Source: Hemerocallis citrina (taxonomy: Eukaryota > Streptophyta > Magnoliopsida > Asparagales > Asphodelaceae). Taken from it: DNA of 64,000 bases. The stretch spans positions 33,687,175-33,751,174 of the forward strand of contig CM030359.1 of NCBI GenBank assembly GCA_017893485.1, in the 5' to 3' direction. Position 1 is the stretch's first letter, and every line of letters starts with the position of its first letter. The translations under genes were made by a program, and so were the position numbers. Positions 1-12,401 of the stretch are shown here, piece after piece. Below the pieces are notes generated by a model. The model saw only the letters and a program-made list of their open reading frames with translations. It had not been told where the DNA came from and made no database searches.

Positions 1-3000
1 TATCATGAAAATTACAAATTTCTTGTTCTCTTATTAAGGTTATAAAAGTGTCTTCTTTAAGGGGTTTGGTAAAAATGTCAGCTACTTGTTTATCAGTAGA
101 AATAAAGTCAAAAGAAATGTCTCCCTTTAAAACATGATCACGTAGAAAATGATGTCGAATATCAATATGTTTCGTACGTGAGTGTTGAACCGGATTCTTT
201 GATAAGTTAATGGCACTGGTATTATCACACATTATTGAAGGTTTTTCAAATGAAATACCATAGTCTAATAGGGTTTGTTTCATCCACAAAATTTGGGCAC
301 AAGCCAAACTTGCAGCGATATATTCAACTTCTGTAGTAGATAGGGATACCGAATTTTGCTTCTTACTGCACCAAGAGACTAGTGAATGTCCCAAATAGTG
401 ACATGTCCCACTTTTGCGGTCAGTTTTACTACCAGCAAAATCCGCATCACTATATGACAAAAGTTGTAAATTGTCGGTGCGTGGATAAAAAAGACCATAA
501 TCAGACGTGCCTTTAATATATCTTAAAATGCGTTTAATAGCTTTTAAGTGAGATTCTTTAGGACTTGAGTGATATCTAGTACACAAACATACACTAAACA
601 TAATTTCCGGTCTACTAGCAGTTATATATAAGAGTGAGCTAATCATATCTCGATAGAGTTTCTGATCGACACTCTTACCTAATTCATCTCTATTAAAGGT
701 AGTGGTAGTAGCCATAGGTGTGGTCTTACCACTCGTGCTATCCATGTTAAACCGTTTGAGTAATTCCTTGACATATTTTCCTTGATTAATGAATATGCCA
801 TTTTGCGACTGCTTAATTTGTAGTCCAAGGAAATAATTGAGTTCACCCATGTGACTCATCTCAAACTCATTTTTCGTGGTGATAGTAAACTCTTGACATA
901 GATTACTATCAGTAAAAACGAAAATTATGTCAAGAACATATATTTGTATGATTAAAATATCATTCTTAATTCTTCTAATAAACAGAGTAGTATCTACTAT
1001 TTCAAAACCTGTTTCTAAAAGAAAGTCTTCAATCGATCATACCAAGCACGAGGTGCTTGTTTAAGTCCGTACAAAGCCTTTTTCAATTTAAAAACATGGT
1101 TTGGGAATTGTTCATGTTCAAAACCTGGTGGTTGTTTAACATAAATATCTTCCTTTATAAACCCATTAAGGAATGCACTTTTAACATCCATTTGAAAAAG
1201 TATAAAATTCATAAAACAAGCAAAAGATAATAAGATACGAATTGATTCTAATCTAGCAACAGGAGCATATGTTTCATCAAAATCTATGCATTCTTCTTGA
1301 TTATACCCTTGAGCAACTAGTCTAGCATTGTTCCTAACAACTTATCCTGATTCATCTAACTTATTCTTGAATACCCATTTAGTACCAATTATAGTATGAT
1401 CAGGAGGTCGTGGAACTAAATCCCATACTTCATTCCTTATGAATTGGTTTAACTCATCTTGTATGGCATTCATCCAAAATTCATTCTCGCACGCTTCTTG
1501 TATATTCTTCGGTTCAAAGTCCGACAAGAAAGCTGTGTAAGATATCATATTAACATGTGATCTCGTCTGAATACCATGTGAAATGTCACCAATTATTAAG
1601 TCATGAGAATGATCTCTAACTTCAACAAAAGACTTTGGTAAAGTTGGAGACATCACAACAGGATCAGTCGACTTGACAAGTCCCTCAGTCGACCGATTAG
1701 CATCAGTCGACTTGACTTCCTTATCGGTCAACTTATCCGCAACACTAGTTTGTTCTAAAGAAGTAATTACTTTATTTAAGGGTGATGAATTAGTTTCATC
1801 ATCTTCAATTAAAGTCGATGAAGACAGAGATTCATTAAATGCAACATGCATAGATTCTTCAATAGTCATTGTTGACTTGTTGAAGATTCTATATGCTTTA
1901 CTCCTATTTGAGTATCCTACAAAGATACCATCATTAGATCTAGGATAAAATTTATCTAAATTATCCTTAGTGTTCAGAATGAAACACTTACAACCAAATA
2001 TTTTAAAGTAAGAGACCTTAGGAATTCTATCAAAAAATAGCTCATAACATGTTTTCTTTAGCTTAGGCATAATCAAAATTCTATTTAAAACATAACAAGC
2101 TGTAGCAACAGCTTCAGCCCAAAAATATTTAGGTAAATTGATTTCAACAAGCATGGTATGTGCACATTCTTGCAAAAGCCTATTCTTCCTTTCAATCACT
2201 CCATTTTGTAGTGAAGCTCTAGGAAATGCAAATGAATGAGTTACACCATTATTGTTGCAATATTCTGCAAACATTTCATTTTCAAATTCTCCACCATGAT
2301 CACTTCTAATAGTGACTATGGTCAGAGACTTTGATTTTGAATTTGTTTACAAAAATTTGCAAATTCTTCAAAAGCATCATTTTTATGTTTTAAAAAGAAA
2401 GTCCAAGTGAATCGTGAAAAATCATCTACTAAAACAAATACTTACCTACTTTTATTTAAAGAAGCAACTCTAATAGGGCCAAATAAATCCATGTGAATTA
2501 ATTCGAGCGGCCTACTAGTAGAAATTACTTCTTTTGTTTTAAAAGTAGATTTAATTTGTTTACCTAGTTGACATGCATCACATAACTTATCCTTTTTAAA
2601 GGATAGTCTTGGCAGCCCTTTAACTAGGTTGTTCTTAGACAATTTGGAGAGATTTTTCATATTCACATGACCAAAATGTCTATGCCGAAACCAAGAATCG
2701 TTATTAGAAGCTACTAAGCAAAAATCATTCGAAAACTCATATGCTTTCAAATACAGTTCATAAATGTTATTTTTCCTAAACCCTTGAAAAATTATATTTT
2801 GCATGGTAGAATCATAAATTAAACATGCATCTTTTTCAAACATAATTTTATAACCTTTATCACAAAGTTGACTAATACTTAACAGGTTATGCTTAAGTCT
2901 ACTAACTAATAAGACATCTGCTATAGAGGGGTTAGTGTCCTTACCGACCACACCAATTCCTATGACCTTTCCTTTATTGTTGTCACCAAATGTAACTGTT

Positions 3001-3185
3001 CCTCCATCAATATTTTGTATGGAAGATAGAAGGTTGGCATGACCAGTCATGTGCTTCGAGCATCCGCTATCAAGTATCCAATAATCTTTCTTAAGTACCT
3101 ATAAAATATTCAATGTGAATATGGTACCCTTTTCATTGGGTCCAAAATAGATTAGTTTGTGGGAAACCAAACCCATGATGAGTTT
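1..3185 (-). pseudogene. copia pol: GAG-pre-integrase, integrase, RT, RNase H (broken)
   Basis: Polyprotein for cDNA synthesis and integration. The GAG-pre-integrase zinc region lies at about 3050-2500 (C-D-A-C-QLGKQ motif) and the integrase core follows (LIHMDLFGPI at about 2500). RT starts near 1440 (TKWVFKNKLDESG, later QMDVKSAFLNGF and LYGLKQAPRAWYDRL). RNase H and its C-terminal ADIFTKPL motif lie at about 420-20. Breaks seen: an in-frame TAA at 1342-1344, further stops in the integrase near 2280-2450, and a frameshift near 1015. The RT active-site YVDD reads Y-V-L-D at 929-940, losing one metal-binding Asp. No functional product is expected. Confidence 0.88.
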
Positions 3186-3814
3186 GATTTTCCACCATAA
3201 GCAGAAATGAAATTAGCAGAATTACATACATTCAGCATATATGAATTAATATAAGCAATTCTATCTTTCGAACTCAGGTTGACTGGAACCTATACATATT
3301 TGCTCTGTCCAGTCGACTTTACAACACCTTTCAGTCGACTTTTACTATAAGTCGGTCGACTGGGAGGTAGTATAGGTCGACTTATCTGAGATATTTGTCT
3401 TGTTGAATAAGACTCAGTACCTCTGGACAGGCGACTGATGGATGGGTGCAGTCGACTTGGCTGAATTTTAGATTTGCCTTTATCATGAAAACTTACAGTT
3501 TTTGGCTTTTCAAAGAACTCATAAAGTTTATGTTTAACACTAGAAATAGATATAGGTTTATTTACGCTAGTGTTCTTAGAAGAATGATATTTTTCAAGTG
3601 ATTTTTTAAAACCAAGTCCAAATTTTTAACTAGATTTTACTTGATTTTGAAGAACATCATTTAAATTCTCTTTTCCTTTATTAAATTTAGATACGTTCTT
3701 GGATATCTCTTCATAATTTTTCTTTAGAGATTCAAGATCCATATCTAAACTAGAAATACGAGAATTTAAGGATTTTATTTCTTTATCAAGGTTAAGATTC
3801 TCTTGAGAAAGTGT

Positions 3815-4969
3815 TTAATTAACTTTCTCTAAGTTCTTAACTCTAATCTTTTCCTTTTTAAGTTCTTGAAAAATTTCATTAAAAGCATCAAGTAAATCAT
3901 TAGAATCATACTCACTACTTACTTGATTTTGAGACGCCATAAAACACACGTTTGCAACCTCGTTTGTCTCATCAATTTCTTCTTCCGACGAAGAATCGCT
4001 GTCATCCCAAGTTGCTTGGTATGCCTTTTTGTTTTTCACGAACTTGTTCTTTGTGTACTTATCCTTCTTGAAGTTGGATGTCTTTCCCTTAGATTTTGCG
4101 TTCTCTAGTGGGCAATCCTTCTTCATATGGCATGTCTTGTTACACCTGAAACAAGTTGGAGGTTCATTAGATTCCTTAGTTTTTGAATTAAACTTACCTT
4201 TTCGTAGGAACTTTTTGAATTTTCTCGTGAACATGGAAATCTCTTCTTCATCTTCTTCTTCATCCTCGGAATCCGACATGGCTTTGAATGCTAATGTCTT
4301 CTTCTTTGATTGTTGTGGTTCGGCATCCTTCTTGCGCTCTTCAAGTTGTACCTCATAGGCCATAAGATTTCCCACAAGATTCTCAAGAGAAAGTTGTGTA
4401 AAATCATTAGCCTCTTCTATGGCCGTGGTCTTCTTCTCCCATTCGGGGGTTAGTGCACGAAGTACTTTTCTCACCATCTCGGCTTGAGTGTATGTCTTTC
4501 CAAGTGCCACAAGTGAATTTGTAATGTCTATGAACCTTGTAATCATCTCGGACACATTCTCATTCTCCTTCATGCGGAACATTTCAAACCTGTGAACAAG
4601 AACAGATATTTTAGATTCTTTCACTTTGTTTGTTCCTTCATGAGTTACCTCGAGTGTGTGCCAAATTTGATGTGCGGTTGTTGCATTGGACACACGGTGG
4701 AACTCCTCCTCTGTAAGGGCACAAAATAGCGTGTTCATCGCCTTTGCATTGTTCATTGTTTGGTTCTTTATGTCGTCGTTCTATTGTGCATATGGAATAG
4801 TAGGAGCGGTGTACTCGGTTTCCGTCATGTTCCATATTTCATAGTTGATGGACTGAAGGTAGAACTTCATTCTACACTTCCAATAGTTGTAATTGGTTCC
4901 ATCAGAGAGGGGTGGTCTTTGAGTTGATTGGCTTTCATGGTACTGATTTGCATTCGAAGTAGTTGCCAT
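3815..4969 (-). pseudogene. copia gag (UBN2-type capsid plus CCHC knuckle), interrupted by stops
   Basis: Capsid/nucleocapsid precursor. The start is the ATG at 4967-4969, just inside the PBS, followed by MATTSNANQYHESQ. The frame is open except for a TAG at 4781-4783. After the stop the same frame continues as the UBN2 capsid domain and a CCHC knuckle (C-F-R-C-NKTCHMKKDC at about 4145-4105), then an acidic region and a coiled coil. A TAA at 3815-3817 ends it; the coiled coil and a Ser/Arg-rich linker continue in frame as far as about 3290 with one more stop near 3630. Upstream ATGs overlap the LTR and PBS and are not real starts. Confidence 0.85.
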
Positions 4970-4982
4970 TGCACTCAACCAG

Positions 4983-4994
4983 GCTCTGATACCA
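4983..4994 (-). other. primer binding site, initiator Met tRNA
   Basis: On the minus strand this reads TGGTATCAGAGC, the complement of the 3' end of plant initiator tRNA-Met. It sits two bases inside the LTR, as expected for first-strand priming. Confidence 0.92.
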
Positions 4995-4996
4995 AG

Positions 4997-6488
4997 TGTT
5001 GGATCCTGTAGGCAAGGCAAGAAACACTATAGGGGAAGGGGGTGAATAGTGTTTCTTAAAAAATAAATTCAGAATTAAACTTTTGTTCTGAGCAGTCGAC
5101 TTGAAGAGATAAATCAGTCGACTGGAGCGACAGTAAAGATGAGTATTTTAAAGCGAGTCAGATCAGCCGACTTATAGAAGAGCCAGTCGACTTATCACGC
5201 AAGTTTACAGAGAAAGTAGTACAAGTCTGACCAGTCGACTTACAGATAGACACAGTCGACTGTCCAAACAAGTTTTACAGAGAACTTAAAAAGCAAAAAA
5301 GTGAAATGCAAGTTCAAAGAGATACAAACACAGAGTACACACGATGTATCCTGGTTCGGTCCTTCCGACCTACATCCAGTCCCCAAGCAACCCACTTGAA
5401 TTTTTCCACTATTCTTGAAATAATTACAAGAACACCCTACGGCGTTAGACAACAACCTTGTCCAACCCCTAGTCCTTTCTCACAACTAGAGAAAGCAACC
5501 CACTCTTCCACCAAGAATGAAAACCTGAATCTACACCCTAGAGCCATACTCTCCAACCGAGAGGAAACCACTCTCACAACCCGAGAGTGAAGAACAACAA
5601 CAAAAAGTTTACAAACAACCTATAGCCTTGTTGTGGATGTGATTTTATGCGTGGCTATTAGGTCAACTTCCGAAATCAGTCTAAAATGAAATCACTGTTG
5701 TGCTAGACTGATTCAGAGAACCAAGACTTAGAAAGTGAATGCTTTTGAATGCTTTTACTTGTTAAAACAAAAAGCTTGAGAACTTGAGAAACAAAAGCTT
5801 GGAAAATTAAGTTGTTGACCTTTTCCAAGTGATTTCTATTCTCTATTTATAGAGTTAGAATCACTGGACATTAAGAGGCAGTTGTTCCAACTGTCAACCA
5901 ACGGAAATAAACTTTGAATTCGAAAAATCAAAATTTGAAATCAGCAAACTATCGAAACGACTTGAACAGTCGACTGGGTTGTCGTTATGAGTCGACTGGT
6001 CAGAGTTTGAATAAGTTCAGTCAGTTTCATACTAAGACAGTCGACTGGTGCCTTATCGCGGTCGACTGGTACTTAACAGCTGAGTTTTTTCAATCTTTGT
6101 TTCGATCTTTTTAAGTTTGAAAAACACTCAATTATTTTAAAGATAATGTGTGAGTGTGTGTGACAAGGATTTTACAGAATTTCTAAGACTCAAAGAAATC
6201 AAAAAGGTTACAATTGTTACAAGACACTTAATACAATAAATTGAAGCATATGTCTTGTTCTTGAGTCTTGAGTCTTGAGATAGCTTTTAACCTTCGTCTT
6301 TTTCTTGTAAGCTGGCAACCTTGTAGCTTTCTTGATCAATTAGCTATAAGAACTTTGTTTGTAGCTGTGGTTGATCAACTTGCTTTAAGAAGCTTATTAG
6401 AACATTTGCCTTTGTATATCCTGTAATATGTAAGAAGTAGAACAACAACTTTGCATTGTGTTGTAATCATCAAAATCAAGAATCAACA
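4997..6488 (-). repeat. 5' LTR of the copia element (about 1.49 kb)
   Basis: Ends are TG...CA: on the minus strand it begins TGTTGATTCTTGATTTTGAT at 6488 and ends GGATCCAACA at 4997. The PBS follows two bases later. A TATA box (CTATAAATAG on the minus strand) lies at 5843-5852, giving a promoter firing towards gag. Ten copies or near-copies of the palindrome AGTCGACT lie in it, at 5094-5261 and 5968-6067. The other LTR is not in the window, so LTR divergence cannot be measured. Confidence 0.85.
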
Positions 6489-8723
6489 TAAGCCCTCCCC
6501 TGTTCTGGTCGTCATGATCATGGCTTTGAATCTCGGCCGTTCGATCTTCTTGGATCACCTTGATCATCATCAAGCCTCACTTGAATCTGGGTCGTTCGAT
6601 CATCGATCGCGATCATCACCATCATCATCACCATCATCATCATCAAGCTTCTTGGATTCTTGGTCATCCGATCTCTTGATCTTGATCCTCATCAAGATCC
6701 ACGCCAGATCTGATCCATCCGATCCCGATCATCATCAAGTTTATCATCCAATCAAGGCAAGTAACTTGTATGAATTTTCTGTTCCTCGTACAAGCATAAA
6801 TACTGCAAGTAGATCTCCGTAATAACTTGTACTTCATGTTATTACTTGTTGATAATCTTCACCATATCATTTTTGATTCAATTCTATCAATTCCGTAATC
6901 TTAAAAGATCATAAACACCAATTGTGTATTTCTGCTCTGCCATATGTTCTGACTTGTTGCCTGATTTTGACCCAGTTACACTTTGAATCTGTTAGAACCT
7001 TATGAATATGAATTGTAGCCCCATGTTTCTAGTTTACATAACTTTTGACGAAATTGAATTGCGAATTATATTTTATGAGTTATGACTGTTTTAGTTCTGC
7101 TGGATCTGGAATTCCAAATTCATAAATTCACTGTGTCACCCTGTTTTGCAATTTTATTTGAACATGCTATCAGTAATAAAATAACATGAAATTTATTTTG
7201 CTGAGACTAGACATGCTAGGGAATCACCCTAAATTTTCCTGTATTTATTTGATACATTTTCAGATCTGTTCATGCATATAAACATGACTTTAAGAATTCT
7301 GGCTGAACACGAAATCTATGTAGAATGTTGATTTGAACCCAGTTTCTGTAGTTTTTATATATCATGTGTATATGTGCTGAAATCAACAGAGAGTCTAGTT
7401 TCTAGAACATCTGACGGATCAAGATTTGCATTCATTTAGCAACGAGAATCTCAGTTTTGGTGTAGCAACGTCCTGCTGTCCAGAATTGAAATTCTCGTTG
7501 TTTCTAATAATTATAAGTTGATTTGGCACTCGAATATGCTTTCTACCTAGCCTGAACTTGTTACCCAATTTCGATCATGTTTACTTTCCCTGTTTGCACA
7601 CTTTCATGAATGTTTGATAATAATAATAAATAACAAGCCGGGGTTTAAGGAAAAGATTTAGTAGTGGACAATATAGAAAATGTACTCGGCAGTGGGAGCT
7701 AGTAGGTCCCATCTGTTTTTGCATGAATACATGATTACATGGTTCGTGTGTCTGTTATCTATTATATGATTCCTTGCTGCATTCTTCCATATAGGAAGGT
7801 GTACTTGGATGGGGGACCCTTAGGTCTCATCTGTTGTGCATGGATTCGTGATTACATGATTCCTGCGTCTGTTTACTTGCTAGTATGATGCATGAGTACA
7901 CGATCCTATAAAATCCATCAATAAGTCTAAACGCAACTTGTTTGTATGTAGCAACCATGTGGTAAATAAATGGGACGCATAAAGTGCTACATTAGATATG
8001 ATTAAATATTAAACTTAAGAATAACATGTACTTGTTCACACCTGTTACCTGTCTCGCATGCTACTTGATACCCGTTAAAATTTTTATGTTCACTTCTTTA
8101 CTTGATACCTATTATACATTTACTTGTTCACTTGTTACCCGATCCTGCTACTTGACTCGTTTTACTTGCTTGCTAGTCTCATTGAACTTTATTACTTGTT
8201 GCATTCCTGTCATGACATGTTGTATATTCTTGATTTTAATCTCTATTTCATACTCTTCTATTTGTTTTCTATACCCATTGCTTGTACTACTTGCATCGCG
8301 TAACTTGCACTAACGGGTGTCTGTCTCTTATTTCTCTATTTTCTTCCACATGATAAAATACAGGTTTTAGGGATCAACTACCTGCAGGAGTTGGTGCGCA
8401 AACATTTTAAGCTTCGCCTGGGAAATCATGCTTTAGTTATTTGTACCTTGAGTTTATTTATTTCATTTTGCTACTTAAAATTGTAACGGGCTTGTTACCC
8501 GAAGTTTTACTTTTGATCCTGATCTTATATTTATTTGAGGAAGTTATATTTGTTTCAAATAATTTCTGTTGATTAATAATTTGTTTCATGCATGCGTGGT
8601 ATTCTTTTATATTTCCTGTTATGCTGTTGAGTCGATCCTATAACTTATGAATGATGAAAATCATTTGCTGGGATTTCTCATGTACTCGTATTCCGTCTTC
8701 CTTTTGGGAAGCGGGGCGTGACA
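6489..8723 (+). mobile_element. Giant LTR fragment E0 (gypsy type), non-coding
   Basis: The right end is CGGGGCGTGACA at 8712-8723, a terminus shared with the other giant LTRs here. It is followed by AAATT (8724-8728). The homologous uninterrupted sequence near 22995 has a single AAATT, so this is one end of a 5-bp TSD. The left part was interrupted by the copia insertion and lies outside. Inside are a degenerate GATC/ATC-rich tract (about 6530-6760), a doubled unit of about 110 bp (7700-7770 and 7800-7875) and a TACTTG-rich tract (8025-8310). No credible coding region. Confidence 0.65.
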
Positions 8724-10205
8724 AAATTATCCTCAATTACTTCGTCTAAATTCATTTGCAAAATAGTAAGTTCAAAATTTAAAAACTGCAACTCATGCTA
8801 CTTGTAAAAATCACAGAAAATTCTATGCTTCATGAAACTTTGTGTTCTTTATCTTAAATTAAAGGTATAAAAGTCTACAATAACCTTCTAGTTATAAGTT
8901 TCTCCAAAATATTACGTCTATAACCCTGAATTCTTCAAAATCTACAGTAGGGTCGAAAATGTCATACATACTGCCACTTGTTCAATCTTGTAAAATTAAT
9001 TATAAATTCTATTCTTCATGGAAAATTGATTTCTTAGACTCTAAACAAATTTTGAAGAGTCTACTTCAACGTCTTAGTTTTGACATTTCTCAAAATACTG
9101 CATCTAAGATGCCGAAATGATCAAAATCCGAAATGTGTACAAATTTTCAGCAACTAGCCAAACTGCTAACCAGTCCTAAGTTTAGATTTTATTAACATAG
9201 TAAACGATATCCAAATATTATGAAATTCTAATTAGATGTTCTTGAAATATACAAGATGCTCCTATAAATATTAAGCACTAGATTCTTTCTAGTTTAATAG
9301 ATATGATTTTCTGAAGTACAACTAAAACTTAAAACAGAAACTTATGAAAATGCCCCCGAATCAATCATATCATAATTTCACTCTTTTAATCAACAACACA
9401 TAATCTAAACATGAATACTCAATCTATATAAGTTATCATGCATCTAACAATTCACACATATATATTCTACAATCTAGCATTCTACTAATAAAATTAGATT
9501 AGAAGTTGGAGAAACACCCACCTTAAAAAGACCTCCTAGTAGTTGAACCCCTTAGCAAAAGCCGCAAGAGACTCGATAAGCACAACCTGCAAGCCTCTAT
9601 TCCAACCCCAAAAGCCAAAAAAAAAAATAAGAATAGCAAGTCCCCTATCTTGTGTCTCTCTTTTGTTTGATTTATTTTTGTGTTCTTTTAGGGGTAGGAT
9701 AGTGGGTATTTATATGGAAAATTAGGGGGGTAGTTTTAGCAAGTAACCACCTACTAACCCACTCACACACCCACTCACTCACACCAATCACAAACCCACT
9801 CACCCTCATTCTTTCCTATATGCAGCCATTTTTGAAAGAGTGCACATTGCACGTGTGCACGTGTGCATGAGTTTTGTACACTTTTTATTTTATTATTTTA
9901 TTCCATTTTAAATTCTTACTTTTGATAAATACTCATATTGAATTTAGTATAATTAGCCTAGTAAATTTTTTAGTGCACAATTTTTTAATAAAATAGCACA
10001 ACTTGCATGTGCATAAAAAGAAATACGTGTAAAGCACGTGCTAATAAATATTCATATATAAGATAAATTCGAGAAAACTAAAAATGTCTAAAACAATCGA
10101 AATACAAGATATGTAAAGTACGTTTCATTAATTCTATATATGTATACAACAATATAATCAATGCATTCATAGGAAACACGTGCACTGCACGTGCAAAAAT
10201 ATATT
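8724..10205 (-). repeat. Giant LTR copy R1, left segment
   Basis: Homologous to 22993-23161 joined to 36472-37800, so it is a second copy of the R2 repeat. It carries a TATA box (minus-strand CATATAAATACC at 9705-9716), the CACTCACACACCC tract near 9755 and a cluster of CACGTG-containing motifs (9835-10200). No gene seen. It is interrupted at 10205 by E1 and resumes at 15542. Confidence 0.75.
9705..9716 (-). promoter_or_regulatory. TATA box of R1 LTR
   Basis: Minus-strand CATATAAATACC, conserved exactly at 37294-37305 in the second copy R2. It lies upstream of a leader-like sequence, as expected for a U3/R junction on the minus strand. Confidence 0.5.
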
Positions 10206-11799
10206 TGTAACGCCCCGATTTCCATACATTGAGAAAACGTGACATAAGCCAGAATCTTTTCTTCAATTAGCTACAATACATAGAAAAATAGGAAAGTTTA
10301 AAACTTTTTATTCAATACAAATGTATTACAAGTCCGAATGTTACAAAATTACAATACATTACAATAGTGTTACAATAATACCTTTACAATCCCAAGTGTT
10401 ACAACTTTCAACAAATTACATCAAAGTACAATGAATAAAGAGCAAAACTTGGTATTTCACTTGGATGCTTCCCCAACAATAAAAAAATTACAACAATGAA
10501 TAAATTACAATAATTGTTACAAATGAAATTACAACATATATTTCAACGGAACTTAAAATGAAATCGACTCCTTGCTTATCTTGCCTTGAATCCTCCTGAA
10601 ACCTGTACCTGTACTTCTGCAATCCAGTATCGGTACTTCTGCAATCCAATACATATTGAAGTGGGGATGTCAGTACATATACTGACGCTTTAAGGCTGAT
10701 AACTAGCAGCGAATCTCAACTATAGCAAACAGAATGATGAAAAGAGGAACGTGTACATATATTTGATGTGTCAGTGTATGTTATGACTTAGACTCTAATG
10801 CAAGATTACTAATGCAAGGATGCTCCTATTCTATTGCAAGAAAGACTCTGGGACAGTATGCAGCCCACACTACATACGCCCCATATCGAGCCGTTTCTTC
10901 ATATATAGGGATTTGAACCCGCGCCATGAATTCTACTCTTGTACTCGATTAGTTTCTGAAGATATTACATGACTGATGAGGTTGCCCTGAAATGGTCTAA
11001 TCCCACCAGGCGCACCGGACCTCACTCAAATATCTGACGAATCTTTGGAGTTTCCGCTAGTTACCAGGTTAGCCCGAAGCATCCCCTGCTGCCCCCTAGC
11101 CAGACCGTAGTCTATGGCTTCTCGCCCTTAGATACAAGACAAGACAGAGTTCTGGGGGTTTCATCCCCCTAGCTCCGATAGGAATCGCTCTCGCTTATCA
11201 AGGAACTTTAGAAATTAACAGACGAGATACGGATCCCGTGCTCCCAACTCATGAGAAGGCATATACCATATCCCTTTGACAAGAAGGGTACAACCCAATA
11301 ACACCGCCTAGTATCGGCCTATAGGACAGGTCGGATCATAAGGTATCACCCTTAACACCAACTTTTTCCCTTCGGAGAAAAATGATAATAAGTAAAGGTT
11401 AAGCAGTAATAGCCATAAGTTACTACCCTAACGATGTTACTAACCCTAAACAATCCTAGGGATGACACCAGTATTAACACAACATGCTAGGTCTTAAGTT
11501 AGACTTCACAAGATAACTCTACTAGATTGCTCAACCTAGACTTACCAGAATCCCTAAGGATCTGGTTCATGGCCTATCGATTCAAGACCTCGGCAATACG
11601 AACGTATTCGCATGCTACTACCCTAAACTTGGATTTCGTCATACTCCGGTCCGCGATTAACCAACACCAGTTAAGATCCGACGTACACAAGGAGTGACTC
11701 ATCCACAGTCCCTTAGGAGTAAGGTAAACACATGTCTTGATGGTCGATAGCCCTAGGACAATGATATCATCCTAGATGAGCACAACAAACTGTGTATTA

Positions 11800-12215
11800 G
11801 CTAAGAAGCTACATACGAGTAACCAAAAAATACATACGAGCTAAACAAGCTATGTATGGGACCAACAACTATATACGAGCCAGGCGAGCTGCGTATGAGA
11901 CACAACATACATACGAGCCAAATAAGCTACGTATGAGACCAACAGCTACATACGGGCCAGTCGAGCCGCGTATGAGACAACAACATACATACGAGCCAAA
12001 TAAGCTACGTATGAGACTAACAGCTATACGGGCTAGGCAAGCCGCGTATGAGACAACAACATACATACGAGCCAAATAAGCTACGTATGAGACCAACAGC
12101 TACATACGGTCCAGTTGAGATGCATATGAGACAACAACATACATACGAGCCAAATAAGCTACGTATGAGACCACAGCTACATACGGGCCAGTCGAGCCGC
12201 GTATGGGCAAAACCA
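11800..12215. repeat. Tandem repeat block, about 77 bp period
   Basis: ATACGAGCCAAATAAGCTAC recurs at about 11911, 11989, 12065 and 12143, alternating with a diverged half unit (CATACGGGCCAGTCGAGCCG). The period is 76-78 bp with a half-unit near 38 bp. Open frames appear on both strands only because the repeat lacks stops. Confidence 0.85.
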
Positions 12216-12401
12216 CACATAAAAAATAACCATACAGGTATCAATCTAGAAGAAACCAAACGTACTTACTAGCAAAACTTTATCTTCTATAATTAGAAGC
12301 AACAGAAAAATCTACAAACAATCTAAAATAGGCACTACCAATGAGAAGCCCAAAGCGACATAAAAGCCTTCCGACAGCCTAGAAGCAACCAGTGCTATGC
12401 T

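Larger units (their letters stand above)
1..6488 (-). mobile_element. Ty1/copia retrotransposon, SIRE/Maximus-like, 3' part outside window
   Basis: Reading the minus strand from right to left there is a 5' LTR (4997-6488), a primer binding site, gag, integrase, reverse transcriptase and RNase H. RNase H is the last domain before the window edge, so the 3' LTR lies outside. The gene order (integrase before RT) defines copia. The LTR start and the long gag coiled-coil linker fit the SIRE/Maximus lineage. The element sits inside a giant-LTR fragment that resumes at 6489; the right-hand target duplication should be TAAGC. Several stops and a lost catalytic Asp show it is dead. Confidence 0.9.

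Noticed and set aside
11852..12272. Overlapping open frames on both strands
   Set aside because: They arise from a stop-free 77-bp tandem repeat; no domain and no codon bias.
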